Positions 19,101-26,412 of a DNA stretch of 64,000 nucleotides are shown here, one piece after another (position 1 is the stretch's first letter; each line of letters begins with the position of its first letter). The position numbers and the translations under genes are program-made. Where the stretch lies: assembly GCA_021816775.1 (NCBI GenBank), contig JAKAXA010000007.1:1-64000 (forward strand), in the 5' to 3' direction. Origin of the DNA: Pseudomonadota bacterium (GTDB lineage Bacteria > Pseudomonadota > Gammaproteobacteria > Steroidobacterales > Steroidobacteraceae). The notes beneath the pieces were generated by a model that did no database searches, was not told where the DNA came from, and saw nothing but the letters and a program-made list of their open reading frames with translations.

Positions 19101-19421
19101 AGCTCGGCAAACGGCACCCTGTTCTACCAGCGGGGCAAGTGGCAGGCGAGAGTGACGGTGAACTGGCAGGCGAAGCTGCTGCTGCTGACGGGTCAGGAGC
19201 AGGGCGGCGGCGCCTTCGGCAACGAGCCGGTGTATCAGGCGCCGTTCACGCAGCTCGATTTCGCCACCAACTATCAGGTCGACAAGTACCTGAACGTGTA
19301 CTTCGACGCCAACAACATCCTGAACTCGATCTACCACACCTATGGGCGGTTCCCGAATCAGACCTTGAACTTGGTCGAGTATGGACCTACGCTCTCCCTT
19401 GGAGTGCGAGCCCGGTTCTGA
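16170..19421 (+). CDS. TonB-dependent receptor (Xanthomonas/Caulobacter type)
   Basis: A 1083-residue outer-membrane active transporter, probably for xylo- or glucuronoxylo-oligosaccharides. The N-terminus is long; an apparent signal peptide has its hydrophobic core at LGFSGLAMGSLTLAASGVAHAQ (cleavage near residue 52). A TonB-box-like stretch LQPIIVTGIRGSLQRS (about 127-142) is followed by the plug domain (ESIGVVDAISAETIGQFPDSSIGGALAHLPGV split across the typical motif) and the beta-barrel ending in a terminal Phe (GVRARF). It matches the TonB-Xanth-Caul subfamily. It heads an operon with a halogenase-like protein, SapC and a cupin-like protein, a recurring set in Xanthomonadales and Caulobacterales. 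The substrate is inferred from regulon context. Confidence 0.92.
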   Translation: MSRKTLRNAPKRAFKRNAGLDVLGRSAYAKLGFSGLAMGSLTLAASGVAHAQNAPKKGSDQPAVPSATGKVKRRGFKAKRLASTGLFSRKGAGLYAQNAAASANGANGNGSIRIGKSAAESATQLQPIIVTGIRGSLQRSLIIKRESIGVVDAISAETIGQFPDSSIGGALAHLPGVTINRGSLVYSSSFGAPTATGLPEGFNVNGFGGSFDTVLMDGRQIASGNGQTFNVASVGAMYVGEIDTLKTPDMALSSGNIGSVVNIKMLTPFMNPGMHGGVNIGESDYPMDGGMRPAVGALFSDTFDDNKFGILIDGDYQDHHTLTHHQDVVGWKGIAAGGFACSNLAANFNTAFGSTGCASVGAGATGDAQVPVWYPQDMAMYLERIDTRSKDGRAVLQWHPSSALMVTLDDNYSSWDQHDERWQRSTWFGGFPNATLDGNGTISNFNYTGPTDFNAFVADQYIVTNTYGLNVLWNVNEDWTVEADADQSKSQLNPNGTYSDVDADTGFGNNANNYTGGLVLNASGKVLPYWSAYGPNAVASGSSAVASSNYNGLNPFIIGSHVLPLQTQQNSDQVNEAKISATWNPGNTTKVQFGAQFLDDDWNTKEMDTFTNNFWELWAGYGPASNNLNGNGVALPSSMFTAVNLGTWMPGYGGASNLPASLVMYNPYTVLNYLINQPWDPSQNATAVKNGYAPYTGGYIPPEALNPGSVQHVSRMNYAPFVQISHNFRVGGMKLMTRLGLRYQKTDETIAGLNAPVTGVSWLGSGDPTAYSFALGKPIWTQTTESYGYFLPALDLALWPTRDFETAIDFSRTESAPPNFQLIPNTSYGGRVNALTATGNNPGLLPYLSNNFDLRVNWFYAHGDYAEIHPFYKQVSNFPTSSVSNVTLPINDPAPCQYVNSSGAVVFNDPGCGKPMVFAETTFTNKLSADVTGVSATWQQMLPYDFGLMINGTWMHSNANFNNYSLDSNQFALTGIGSSANGTLFYQRGKWQARVTVNWQAKLLLLTGQEQGGGAFGNEPVYQAPFTQLDFATNYQVDKYLNVYFDANNILNSIYHTYGRFPNQTLNLVEYGPTLSLGVRARF

Positions 19422-19422
19422 T

Positions 19423-20970
19423 GTGGTAAGACCCGTCACGGCGGTCGTCATTGTCGGCGGAGGAACCGCCGGGTGGCTCACCGCAGGTACAATCGCCGCC
19501 CGCCATCAAGCTCGGATGAAGGCGGGCGGCCTGTCGGTCACGCTGATCGAGTCGCCGGAGATCCGCGCGATCGGCGTAGGGGAAGGCACGTGGCCGACGA
19601 TGCGCTCGTCCCTGGAGCGGATGGGCGTGTCGGAGACGGCGCTGTTTCGGGAGTGCGATGCAGCCTTCAAGCAGGGTGGGCAGTTCATCGGCTGGACCAC
19701 GGGAGCGGCGGGGGATTCCTATTACCACCCGCTGATGGTTCCGCAGGGGTTCTCGCAGGTGAACCTCGTGCCGCACTGGCTGCGCGAGGGCGGCGGCACG
19801 AGTTTCTGCGATTTCGTGAGCCCGCAGGGACGGCTGTGCGATGCGGGGCTGGCACCGAAGACCATCACCCACGGGGAATACCGGGCGGTGGCGAACTACG
19901 CCTACCATCTCGATGCGGGCAAGTTCGGGCCGTTCCTCGCCACGCACTGCAAGGAGAAGCTCGGCGTGCGCCATGTGCTCGCGGACGTCGTCAGCGTGAA
20001 TCAGCGCGAGAACGGCGACATCGAGAGCGTGCTCACGCGGCAGGTCGGTGCGGTTCACGGCGATCTGTTCATCGACTGCAGCGGCTTCTCGGCGCTGCTG
20101 CTCGGCAGGGCGCTCGGCGTCGGCTTCAAGGACTGCGGCGACGTTCTGCTCTGCGATGCGGCGCTCGCGGTGCAGGTGCCGTTCGCGACGCCCGATGCGC
20201 CGATGGCCTCGCACACCATTGCGACCGCTCACGAGGCGGGATGGACGTGGGACATCTGTCTGCCCACGCGCCGCGGCGTGGGCTATGTCTATTCGAGCCG
20301 CCACACCAGCGAGGAGGCGGCGCGCGAGACCCTGCTGCGCTACATCGGGCCGCAGCACAAGGATCTGCCGGTGCGCAAGATACCGATCCGCGCCGGGCAC
20401 CGGGAGACTTTCTGGAAGAACAACTGCGTCGCAGTGGGGCTCGCAGGGGGCTTTCTCGAGCCGCTCGAGTCCTCCGCGATCGTCCTGGTCGAGCTTTCGG
20501 CGAAGCTCCTGGCGGAGCAAATGCCGGCCTGCCGGGAAGTGATGGACATCGTCGCTCGCCGCTTCAACGAGGTCACGATGTACCGCTGGGGTCGCATCAT
20601 CGATTTCCTGAAGCTCCACTACGTGCTGACGCAGCGCACGGACACGGCCTTCTGGCGCGACAATGTGGATCCTGCTACCGTCCCGCAGCGGCTGAAGGAT
20701 CTGCTGACTCTGTGGAAGTATCAGTCGCCGTGGTTCTTCGACGAGCTGGACCGCCTCGAGGAGGTGTTTCCTGCGGCGAGCTACCAGTACGTGCTCTACG
20801 GCATGGGCTTTCGGACCGAAGTGATGCCCGAGGACACCGTGGACACGGCGGCGACGGCCGCCCGGTTCGTGAGCGAGAATGAGCGGATCACCGGCGAGCT
20901 GAGCACGCGGCTGCCCCGCAACCGCGAGCTGTTGAACAAGATTTACCAATTCGGATTGCAGCCCGTGTGA
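19423..20970 (+). CDS. Flavin-dependent (tryptophan) halogenase-like protein, copy 2
   Basis: A PrnA/RebH-fold flavoprotein of about 515 residues. A GTG at 19423 gives a family-like N-terminus (VVRPVTAVVIVGGGTAG); an ATG at 19381 inside the receptor gene is an alternative. The FAD motif GGGTAG, the catalytic Lys (DAAFKQGG, K83 from the GTG), and the Glu of FLEPLESSAI are present. Two motifs deviate: the usual WxWxIP reads WTWDICLP, and the STGI after the Glu reads SSAI. It may be halogenase-like rather than a halogenase. It directly follows the TonB receptor and precedes SapC, the typical receptor-linked order. Its partner reductase is not in the window. Confidence 0.86.
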   Translation: MVRPVTAVVIVGGGTAGWLTAGTIAARHQARMKAGGLSVTLIESPEIRAIGVGEGTWPTMRSSLERMGVSETALFRECDAAFKQGGQFIGWTTGAAGDSYYHPLMVPQGFSQVNLVPHWLREGGGTSFCDFVSPQGRLCDAGLAPKTITHGEYRAVANYAYHLDAGKFGPFLATHCKEKLGVRHVLADVVSVNQRENGDIESVLTRQVGAVHGDLFIDCSGFSALLLGRALGVGFKDCGDVLLCDAALAVQVPFATPDAPMASHTIATAHEAGWTWDICLPTRRGVGYVYSSRHTSEEAARETLLRYIGPQHKDLPVRKIPIRAGHRETFWKNNCVAVGLAGGFLEPLESSAIVLVELSAKLLAEQMPACREVMDIVARRFNEVTMYRWGRIIDFLKLHYVLTQRTDTAFWRDNVDPATVPQRLKDLLTLWKYQSPWFFDELDRLEEVFPAASYQYVLYGMGFRTEVMPEDTVDTAATAARFVSENERITGELSTRLPRNRELLNKIYQFGLQPV

Positions 20971-20988
20971 GCTTGAGCGCGCCCCGCC

Positions 20989-21726
20989 ATGACCCAGATC
21001 GTCCCGCTCAACAAAGAGAAGCACCGCAACCTGAAGGTCGACGGCCGGCCGTCGGCCGAGTACGGTGACAACCAGCACTTCGTGCAGGTCATCGTCAACG
21101 AGTTTCCGCACCTGGTGGTGCATTATCCGATCCTCTTCGGCAAGGAGCAGGCAACCGGGCAGTTGTTCTGCGGCGCGATGCTGGGGTTCATCGAGGGGGA
21201 GAATCAGTTTCTCGAGGACTGGCGGGCCGACCCGGAGTTCTATCGCCCGCTCAGCCTGCAGCGCGCCCCGTTCTACGCGCACGGACCGGAGCTTGCGATC
21301 GACCTCGATCACCCTCGGGTCGAGGCCGAAGGGGGCAAGCCGCTGTTCACGGAACACGGCCAGCCGAGCCGTTACCTGCAGAGCATCATCTGGGCGTTCC
21401 AGGACCTGCAGCCGGGCATCGAGCGGACGCGGATCTTCATCGCGCGGCTCCTCGAGCTCAATCTGATCGAGCCGATCGACATCGAGGTGGAGTTCGAGGA
21501 CGGAACGCTGCGTCACTGCGAGGGCCTCTATACCGTCAACCAGGAAGTGCTCTCGCGCATTCCGGATGCGGTGGCACTCGAGCTGTTCCGCCGGGGCTAT
21601 CTGACGCTCATCCACCTCATGATCGCCTCGCTCAAGCAGGTGCGCGTGATGGCCCGGACGAAGAATGCGCGCCTGCTGCAGAAGACTGAGAGTCTGGCGG
21701 TCACGCCCGACTTGAAGGCGAGCTGA
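20989..21726 (+). CDS. SapC family protein
   Basis: A 245-residue protein of the SapC family, named after a Campylobacter S-layer gene but of unknown biochemical role in Proteobacteria. The family core is seen in NKEKHRNLKV, HFVQVIVNEFPHLVVHYPILFGK, and FCGAMLGFIEGENQF. No signal peptide or membrane helix is visible, so it is probably cytosolic. It begins 18 bases after the halogenase-like gene. SapC proteins repeatedly occur next to TonB receptors and halogenase-like genes, which suggests a shared function. Confidence 0.88.
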   Translation: MTQIVPLNKEKHRNLKVDGRPSAEYGDNQHFVQVIVNEFPHLVVHYPILFGKEQATGQLFCGAMLGFIEGENQFLEDWRADPEFYRPLSLQRAPFYAHGPELAIDLDHPRVEAEGGKPLFTEHGQPSRYLQSIIWAFQDLQPGIERTRIFIARLLELNLIEPIDIEVEFEDGTLRHCEGLYTVNQEVLSRIPDAVALELFRRGYLTLIHLMIASLKQVRVMARTKNARLLQKTESLAVTPDLKAS

Positions 21727-21759
21727 GAGCCGGCGGCGCCGACGCCCCCGGATTCGCAC

Positions 21760-22779
21760 ATGGCGCAATCCCCAACCGAGATCGCCGGCCGCGATCTGGC
21801 GGGACCGGAGCAGTTCCGCAGCGAGATTCTCGAGGCCTGCCGCCCCGTCGTGTTGCGCGGGCTCACTGCCGAGTGGCCCGCGGTGCAGGCAGGGCGCCGC
21901 TCGCCGCGGGACCTGAAGCAGTATTTCGCGACGTTCGACGTGGGACTGAGCGTCGAGGCGTTCGCCGGCGATCCGGCCATCGCCGGCAAGTACTATTACA
22001 CGCCGGATCTGAAGGGATTCAACTTCGAGCGGCGGCAGCTGAAGTTTCTCGAGGCGCTCGAGCTGATGCTCGAGCCCCTGGAGCGCCCGCAGGCCGAGAC
22101 ACTCTACGTCGGCTCGGTCCCGGTGGTGCAGTGCATGCCGGGCTTCGCCGGCGCCAATCCCATGCCGCTGCTGCCGGCGAGCGCCGGTGCGCGGCTCTGG
22201 TTCGGGCATCCCGCCAACGTCTCGAGCCACTACGACACCTTCGACAACCTCGCCTGCGTCATCGCCGGGACGCGCCGCTTCACTCTCTATGCGCCGGAGC
22301 TGATCGGAAAGCTCTATATCGGACCCATCGACCACACCATGGCGGGTCCGCCGGTGAGTCTGGCGGCCTCGGCCGACGAGCCGAACGCCGAGCGCTTCCC
22401 GCTGTTCGAGCAGATCCGCGATCAGGCGCTGGTGGCCGAGCTCGAGCCGGGCGATGCGCTGTATCTGCCGAAGCTCTGGTGGCATCAGGTCGAATCGCTC
22501 GCGCCGTTCAACGCGATGATCAATCATTGGTGGGATGCATTCAGCGCAGGCCCCGACGCGCCCTACACCAGTCTGCTGTTCGCCATGATCACCATTGCCG
22601 AGCGGCCGCCCGGGGAGCGGCAGGCGTGGAAGGCGTTTTTCGATCACTTCGTGTTCAGGACCCAGGGCCATCCGCTGGCGCACCTGCCGCCGCAACAGCA
22701 TGGGCTGCTGGGTCCGCTCAAGCCGAACAACTATGGGCACATCCGCGCGAGAATCATGCGCCTGATGCGGGGCGGCTGA
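21760..22779 (+). CDS. Cupin-like/JmjC-type protein
   Basis: A 339-residue protein of the cupin_8 group, related to Fe(II)/2-oxoglutarate hydroxylases such as FIH. The N-terminal VVLRGLTAEWPA motif is typical; the iron ligands are visible as HYD in ANVSSHYDTFDNL (about residue 161) and the distal His in LYLPKLWWHQVES (about 242), with NHWW following. It is probably cytosolic. It completes the receptor-halogenase-SapC-cupin set. Whether it hydroxylates a protein or a small molecule is unknown. Confidence 0.87.
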   Translation: MAQSPTEIAGRDLAGPEQFRSEILEACRPVVLRGLTAEWPAVQAGRRSPRDLKQYFATFDVGLSVEAFAGDPAIAGKYYYTPDLKGFNFERRQLKFLEALELMLEPLERPQAETLYVGSVPVVQCMPGFAGANPMPLLPASAGARLWFGHPANVSSHYDTFDNLACVIAGTRRFTLYAPELIGKLYIGPIDHTMAGPPVSLAASADEPNAERFPLFEQIRDQALVAELEPGDALYLPKLWWHQVESLAPFNAMINHWWDAFSAGPDAPYTSLLFAMITIAERPPGERQAWKAFFDHFVFRTQGHPLAHLPPQQHGLLGPLKPNNYGHIRARIMRLMRGG

Positions 22780-22958
22780 TCAAGACTGCGCTCGCTCGCC
22801 TGCGCGAACGGGCGGCGCGGAAATTTTGAGCACGCCGCGCGCTGATGCGGCGCATGCCCGGGCTCCCGGGCGAGGCGATCCGGGGGCCGTTGCGCCAGAG
22901 GCAGGGCATGATGGGCGAGCGCAGCGACGCATTGCGCTGATGAACGTGAGGGGTCCCG

Positions 22959-23786
22959 ATGCGTATCGCGAACAACGCAGGTCGAACGGTCTTTTCGCTG
23001 GCCATCATCGGCCTGGGGGCCATCTCGCTCGCGACGGGGCAGTTCGCTTCGGTCTGGCAGCCGGTGCCGAAGGACCTGCCGGCGAGGCTGATCCTGGCTT
23101 ACGCCAACGGCGTGCTCATGGTGGGGCTCGGCGCCGGGCTGATGTTGCGCAGCCTGCAGGCGCGCGCGGCGCTTGCGCTCGGCGTGTACTTCGCGCTGTG
23201 GTTCGTGCTTCTGCACGGGCCCATCGTCGCCGCCGCGCCGGGTGTGGCCGATCACTGGTCGGGATTCGGCGAAAACGCCACGCTCATCGTCGGCACCCTG
23301 CTGCTGTATGCGGCGGCTCCAATGACTGTCGAGCCGGGCAGGGCACAGTGGCTTCGTGGCGATGCCGGTGTGCGCGCCGCGCGCATTCTGTTCGCCCTGG
23401 CGGCCTTCCTGATGAGTCTCGACAATCTCGCCTATCTGCGCGTCAACGCGGACTTCCCGCCGGCGTGGATCCCGCACTGGATGGGCTGGGGCTACCTGGT
23501 CGGCTGCGGGTTCATCGCCACGGGGCTCGCCATCCTGTGCCGCATCGCCGCACGGCTCGCCACCTGCCTGGCGGCCTGGATGATGAGCGCGCTGACGCTG
23601 CTGTGTTGGGTGAGCTTCGTGCTGCAAGCGCCCGGCAACCGCGTGAACTGGACGGGGCTGATGGTGTCCTCGGCGCTGACGGGCGCGGGGTGGCTGGTGG
23701 CCGCCTCGTACCGGGGCGCCCCGTGGCTGGCAGCGCCCGTACGCCGTCTCAGCGCAGTTCACGACCGTCCCGAGCGCGGCCGTTGA
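22959..23786 (+). CDS. Multi-pass membrane protein of unknown function
   Basis: I do not recognise this 275-residue protein with confidence. It has about seven to eight hydrophobic segments and a DoxX-like pattern in the N-terminal half (LARLILAYANGVLMVGLGAGLML and ALGVYFALWFVLLHGP). The C-terminal half repeats a similar arrangement, so it could be an internal duplication. It is 180 bp after the cupin-like gene and 119 bp before the kinase, in the same direction, and may belong to the TonB receptor operon. Confidence 0.6.
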   Translation: MRIANNAGRTVFSLAIIGLGAISLATGQFASVWQPVPKDLPARLILAYANGVLMVGLGAGLMLRSLQARAALALGVYFALWFVLLHGPIVAAAPGVADHWSGFGENATLIVGTLLLYAAAPMTVEPGRAQWLRGDAGVRAARILFALAAFLMSLDNLAYLRVNADFPPAWIPHWMGWGYLVGCGFIATGLAILCRIAARLATCLAAWMMSALTLLCWVSFVLQAPGNRVNWTGLMVSSALTGAGWLVAASYRGAPWLAAPVRRLSAVHDRPERGR

Positions 23787-23904
23787 GCGGCTGCGAGGTC
23801 GCGCCTGAGCGCGGCGACGGCTTTGACGCGAAGGAGTATGCCGGATACGCTCGATGCGGGAGTCGATTCGTTCGGGGGACTGCGATGAGCAACGGCGCGC
23901 GAGC

Positions 23905-24924
23905 ATGAGCGGGACTGATCGCATCGCCTGCTTCGGCGAGATGTTGCTGCGCCTTGCGGCTGAGCCGGGAGAGATGCTGTGCACGGCACCGGATCTGCGC
24001 GTGTTCGCTGGCGGAGCGGAGGCCAATGTCGCCATTGCGCTCGCGCATCTCGGGCACCCGAGCGCCATGATCACCGTGCTTGCGGACAACCCGCTCGGCG
24101 CGCTGTGTGCCGGCGAGCTGCGCCGTCACGGGGTGGACACCGCGGGGGTGCGCACCGGCGCCGGTCGGATGGGACTGTATTTTCTCGAGCGCGGCGCCGG
24201 CTCGAGGCCGGCGCGCGTGGTGTACGACCGCGAACATTCCGCATTCTGCCGCGCGATGGCCGAACCCCTGCCCTGGCAGAGGCTTCTCGAAGGCTGCACC
24301 CGGTTGCACGTGTCGGGCATCACCGCTGCGCTGAGTGCCGCGGCCGCGGATGCCCTGCTTGCCGCAGTGCGCGCGGCGCGTGCGGGCGGGGTGGCCGTCT
24401 CTTTCGACTGCAACTATCGCCCCTCACTCTGGCAGGCGCGCGAGGCGAGTGCCGGCGCTGTTCTGCGCGACGTCGCCGGGCACGCGGACACGCTGTTTGC
24501 CAACGGACACGACCTCGCGCTGATGTTGGGCGAGGGCGCGCCGCACCCCGCGGACGAGGAGGCATTCACGCGGGGCGCTCGGGCAGCGCTCGCGCGCTTC
24601 ACGCAGCTGCGTCTGGTGGCGACCACTGTGCGGCTCGAGCCCGCGGCGGACGATCAGGCACTCGCGGCCATATGCGTCTCGCGGGACGGGGTGTTCCGGT
24701 CGCGGACCCATGCGTTGCGCGGCATCGTCGAGCGGATCGGCAGCGGCGATGCGTTCGCCGCAGGCATGCTGCACGGCGGGCTCACCGGCATGGAGCCGCA
24801 GCGCGCGGTCGAGTTCGCCGCTGCGTGCGCCTGTTTGAAGCATTCCGTGAGCACGGATTTCAGCGTCGCCACCGTCGGTCAGGTCGAGGCGCTCGTGCGC
24901 GGCGAGACCGCGATGCGCCGCTGA
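23905..24924 (+). CDS. kdgK: 2-keto-3-deoxygluconate kinase (PfkB family)
   Basis: A 339-residue ribokinase-family sugar kinase that most likely phosphorylates 2-keto-3-deoxygluconate to KDPG. N-terminal RIACFGEMLLRLA, the substrate region FAGGAEANVAIALAHLG, and the catalytic RIGSGDAFAAG motif near the C-terminus are present. The start at 23905 fits family length. The substrate assignment rests on motif style and on the window encoding the preceding steps (UxaC, UxuB-like, ManD); other 2-keto sugar acids are possible. It is the last gene of the receptor operon direction and ends in a hairpin shared with the convergent esterase. Confidence 0.85.
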   Translation: MSGTDRIACFGEMLLRLAAEPGEMLCTAPDLRVFAGGAEANVAIALAHLGHPSAMITVLADNPLGALCAGELRRHGVDTAGVRTGAGRMGLYFLERGAGSRPARVVYDREHSAFCRAMAEPLPWQRLLEGCTRLHVSGITAALSAAAADALLAAVRAARAGGVAVSFDCNYRPSLWQAREASAGAVLRDVAGHADTLFANGHDLALMLGEGAPHPADEEAFTRGARAALARFTQLRLVATTVRLEPAADDQALAAICVSRDGVFRSRTHALRGIVERIGSGDAFAAGMLHGGLTGMEPQRAVEFAAACACLKHSVSTDFSVATVGQVEALVRGETAMRR

Positions 24925-24945
24925 GCGCCCCGCCGCCGCTCAGCG
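24919..24945. terminator. Bidirectional hairpin between kdgK and esterase gene
   Basis: A perfect 9-bp inverted repeat (CGCTGAGCG and CGCTCAGCG) with a 9-base loop spans the 15-bp gap between the convergent genes and contains both stop codons. It is very likely the shared 3'-end hairpin, though no T-run is present. Confidence 0.55.
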
Positions 24946-26412
24946 CACGCGCCGGGTCGCCGGGCGGGTCAGCGCCTGATTGGGCACGAACGTTCCGCCG
25001 TGCGCGAGCGCGGCGAGCAGCTCCTCGGAGCGCTGCGACCAGGGCGCCTGCTCATCGGGCGTGATGTTCATGTGGTCCGAGTCGACGAGCGGCACGGCCT
25101 CCTTGGGCGCGGGGATTTCATTGAGCACGGTCCACAGGCCCGCCGGCGGCGCGGTGGTGTCGATGAATCCCATCGCGATCAGCGTCGGGGCGGTGATGCG
25201 GGGCGCGAAGTTGACCGTGTCGAAATACCCTGCCGTGCGCAGCACCGCGGGGTCGGTCGTGGTGTAGAAGGGGTAGCCGGGCCGGCGACCGTGCGCCAGG
25301 CCGTTCATGTCCGCGCCCGAGGGCTCATCGACGATCACGGCGCTGACCTTGCCCGGGTTCAATCCCGCGGTGGCGAGACTCTGCTGGCCGCCCATGCTGA
25401 GCCCGGTCAGCACCACGGTCTTGCCGTTCCAATAAGAGCTGCGCCGGATGTACTGCAGCGCGCGCGTGTCGCGCAGGTACATGTCGAGGAAGTAGGACGT
25501 GCCGGGGCTGTGATCGCCGATGCTCGGGTAATCCTGCGGCACGCCCGTGCCGCTCGCCGGGTCGATGTCGTGCGAGTCGACATCGAAGGTGAGCCATCCC
25601 TGCGCGGCGCGATTGGTGGCCCAGGCCGTGCGCAGCGGGTAAACGCCGGCATACTGATAGATGATGAGCGCCGGGAACCGCCCCGCGCGTGCGGGCATCG
25701 CGAGGTAGCCGCGCACGTCGGAGCCGAGGCTCATCAGCCGGATGCGATACAGCCTGACGCCTGCCTGCGCGGTGGGCAGCGGCGTCAGTTTGGCCCTCAT
25801 CGGCACCTTGGCGAGCGCGGCGAGCTTGCCTGACCAGAATTGCAGGAAATCGCTGGGCGCCGGCACCGAGGGGCGCAGCAGCGTCGGTGCGACGGCGGCC
25901 CCCAGGGTCGCGACGCGGTGCTCGGCAAAGGCGCCGAAGGGAAACTGCGGGGCGAGCGGCTGGTAGTGCGGATAGCGGGCGAAGAGCCTGCGCAGCGACG
26001 GATCCGTCTTGACCAGCAGCGCCTTCAAGCCGCGGTTGAGCGCCAGGTAATCGGCGCGGGAGATCGCCGTGGGCGAGGGCTCGTAGTCGACCACGACATA
26101 GAGCATGGCGGGCGCATCGAAGGTCGTCGCGATCGTCGCCCGGCCGGTGGCGAGCGAGAAGCTTCCCGTCCTGACCACATCAAGATCGTTGCGCTTGATG
26201 GTGTAGGCGAAGCGGCCGCGCGGATCCGGCGCGCCCGGCGGCACCGTGACCGTCCAGCCGACTTTGCCGCCGAGACGATAGATGCCGTCCGCATGCAACG
26301 GCGTGAAGATCACCTTCGGTATCGCTGCGCTCGCCGCAAAAGGCAGCACAGAGCCGGCGAGCGCCAGGGCGAATGCGCGCCCGGCGCGCGTGAGGGTCGT
26401 CGCGGGAGTCAT
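24940..26412 (-). CDS. Secreted acetyl xylan esterase (AXE1-like alpha/beta hydrolase)
   Basis: A 490-residue secreted alpha/beta hydrolase. The signal peptide covers about residues 1-29 (LALALAGSVLPFAASAA). An N-terminal beta-sandwich-like region is followed by an AXE1/cephalosporin-C deacetylase-type domain from about 160. The nucleophile is S339 in GLSMGG, and a C-terminal DSDHMN supplies the likely His. It should remove acetyl groups from xylan or xylo-oligosaccharides. It overlaps the upstream glucuronoyl esterase gene by four bases (ATGA). Operon: SGNH esterase, glucuronoyl esterase, this gene. Confidence 0.83.
   Translation of the reverse strand: MTPATTLTRAGRAFALALAGSVLPFAASAAIPKVIFTPLHADGIYRLGGKVGWTVTVPPGAPDPRGRFAYTIKRNDLDVVRTGSFSLATGRATIATTFDAPAMLYVVVDYEPSPTAISRADYLALNRGLKALLVKTDPSLRRLFARYPHYQPLAPQFPFGAFAEHRVATLGAAVAPTLLRPSVPAPSDFLQFWSGKLAALAKVPMRAKLTPLPTAQAGVRLYRIRLMSLGSDVRGYLAMPARAGRFPALIIYQYAGVYPLRTAWATNRAAQGWLTFDVDSHDIDPASGTGVPQDYPSIGDHSPGTSYFLDMYLRDTRALQYIRRSSYWNGKTVVLTGLSMGGQQSLATAGLNPGKVSAVIVDEPSGADMNGLAHGRRPGYPFYTTTDPAVLRTAGYFDTVNFAPRITAPTLIAMGFIDTTAPPAGLWTVLNEIPAPKEAVPLVDSDHMNITPDEQAPWSQRSEELLAALAHGGTFVPNQALTRPATRRVR

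Noticed and set aside
16734-19481. A 915-codon minus-strand frame opposite the TonB receptor
   Set aside because: The receptor frame has clear family motifs; the antisense frame is compositional.
19387-22740. A 1117-codon minus-strand frame opposite halogenase, SapC and cupin genes
   Set aside because: It spans three genuine genes on the other strand and shows no domain.
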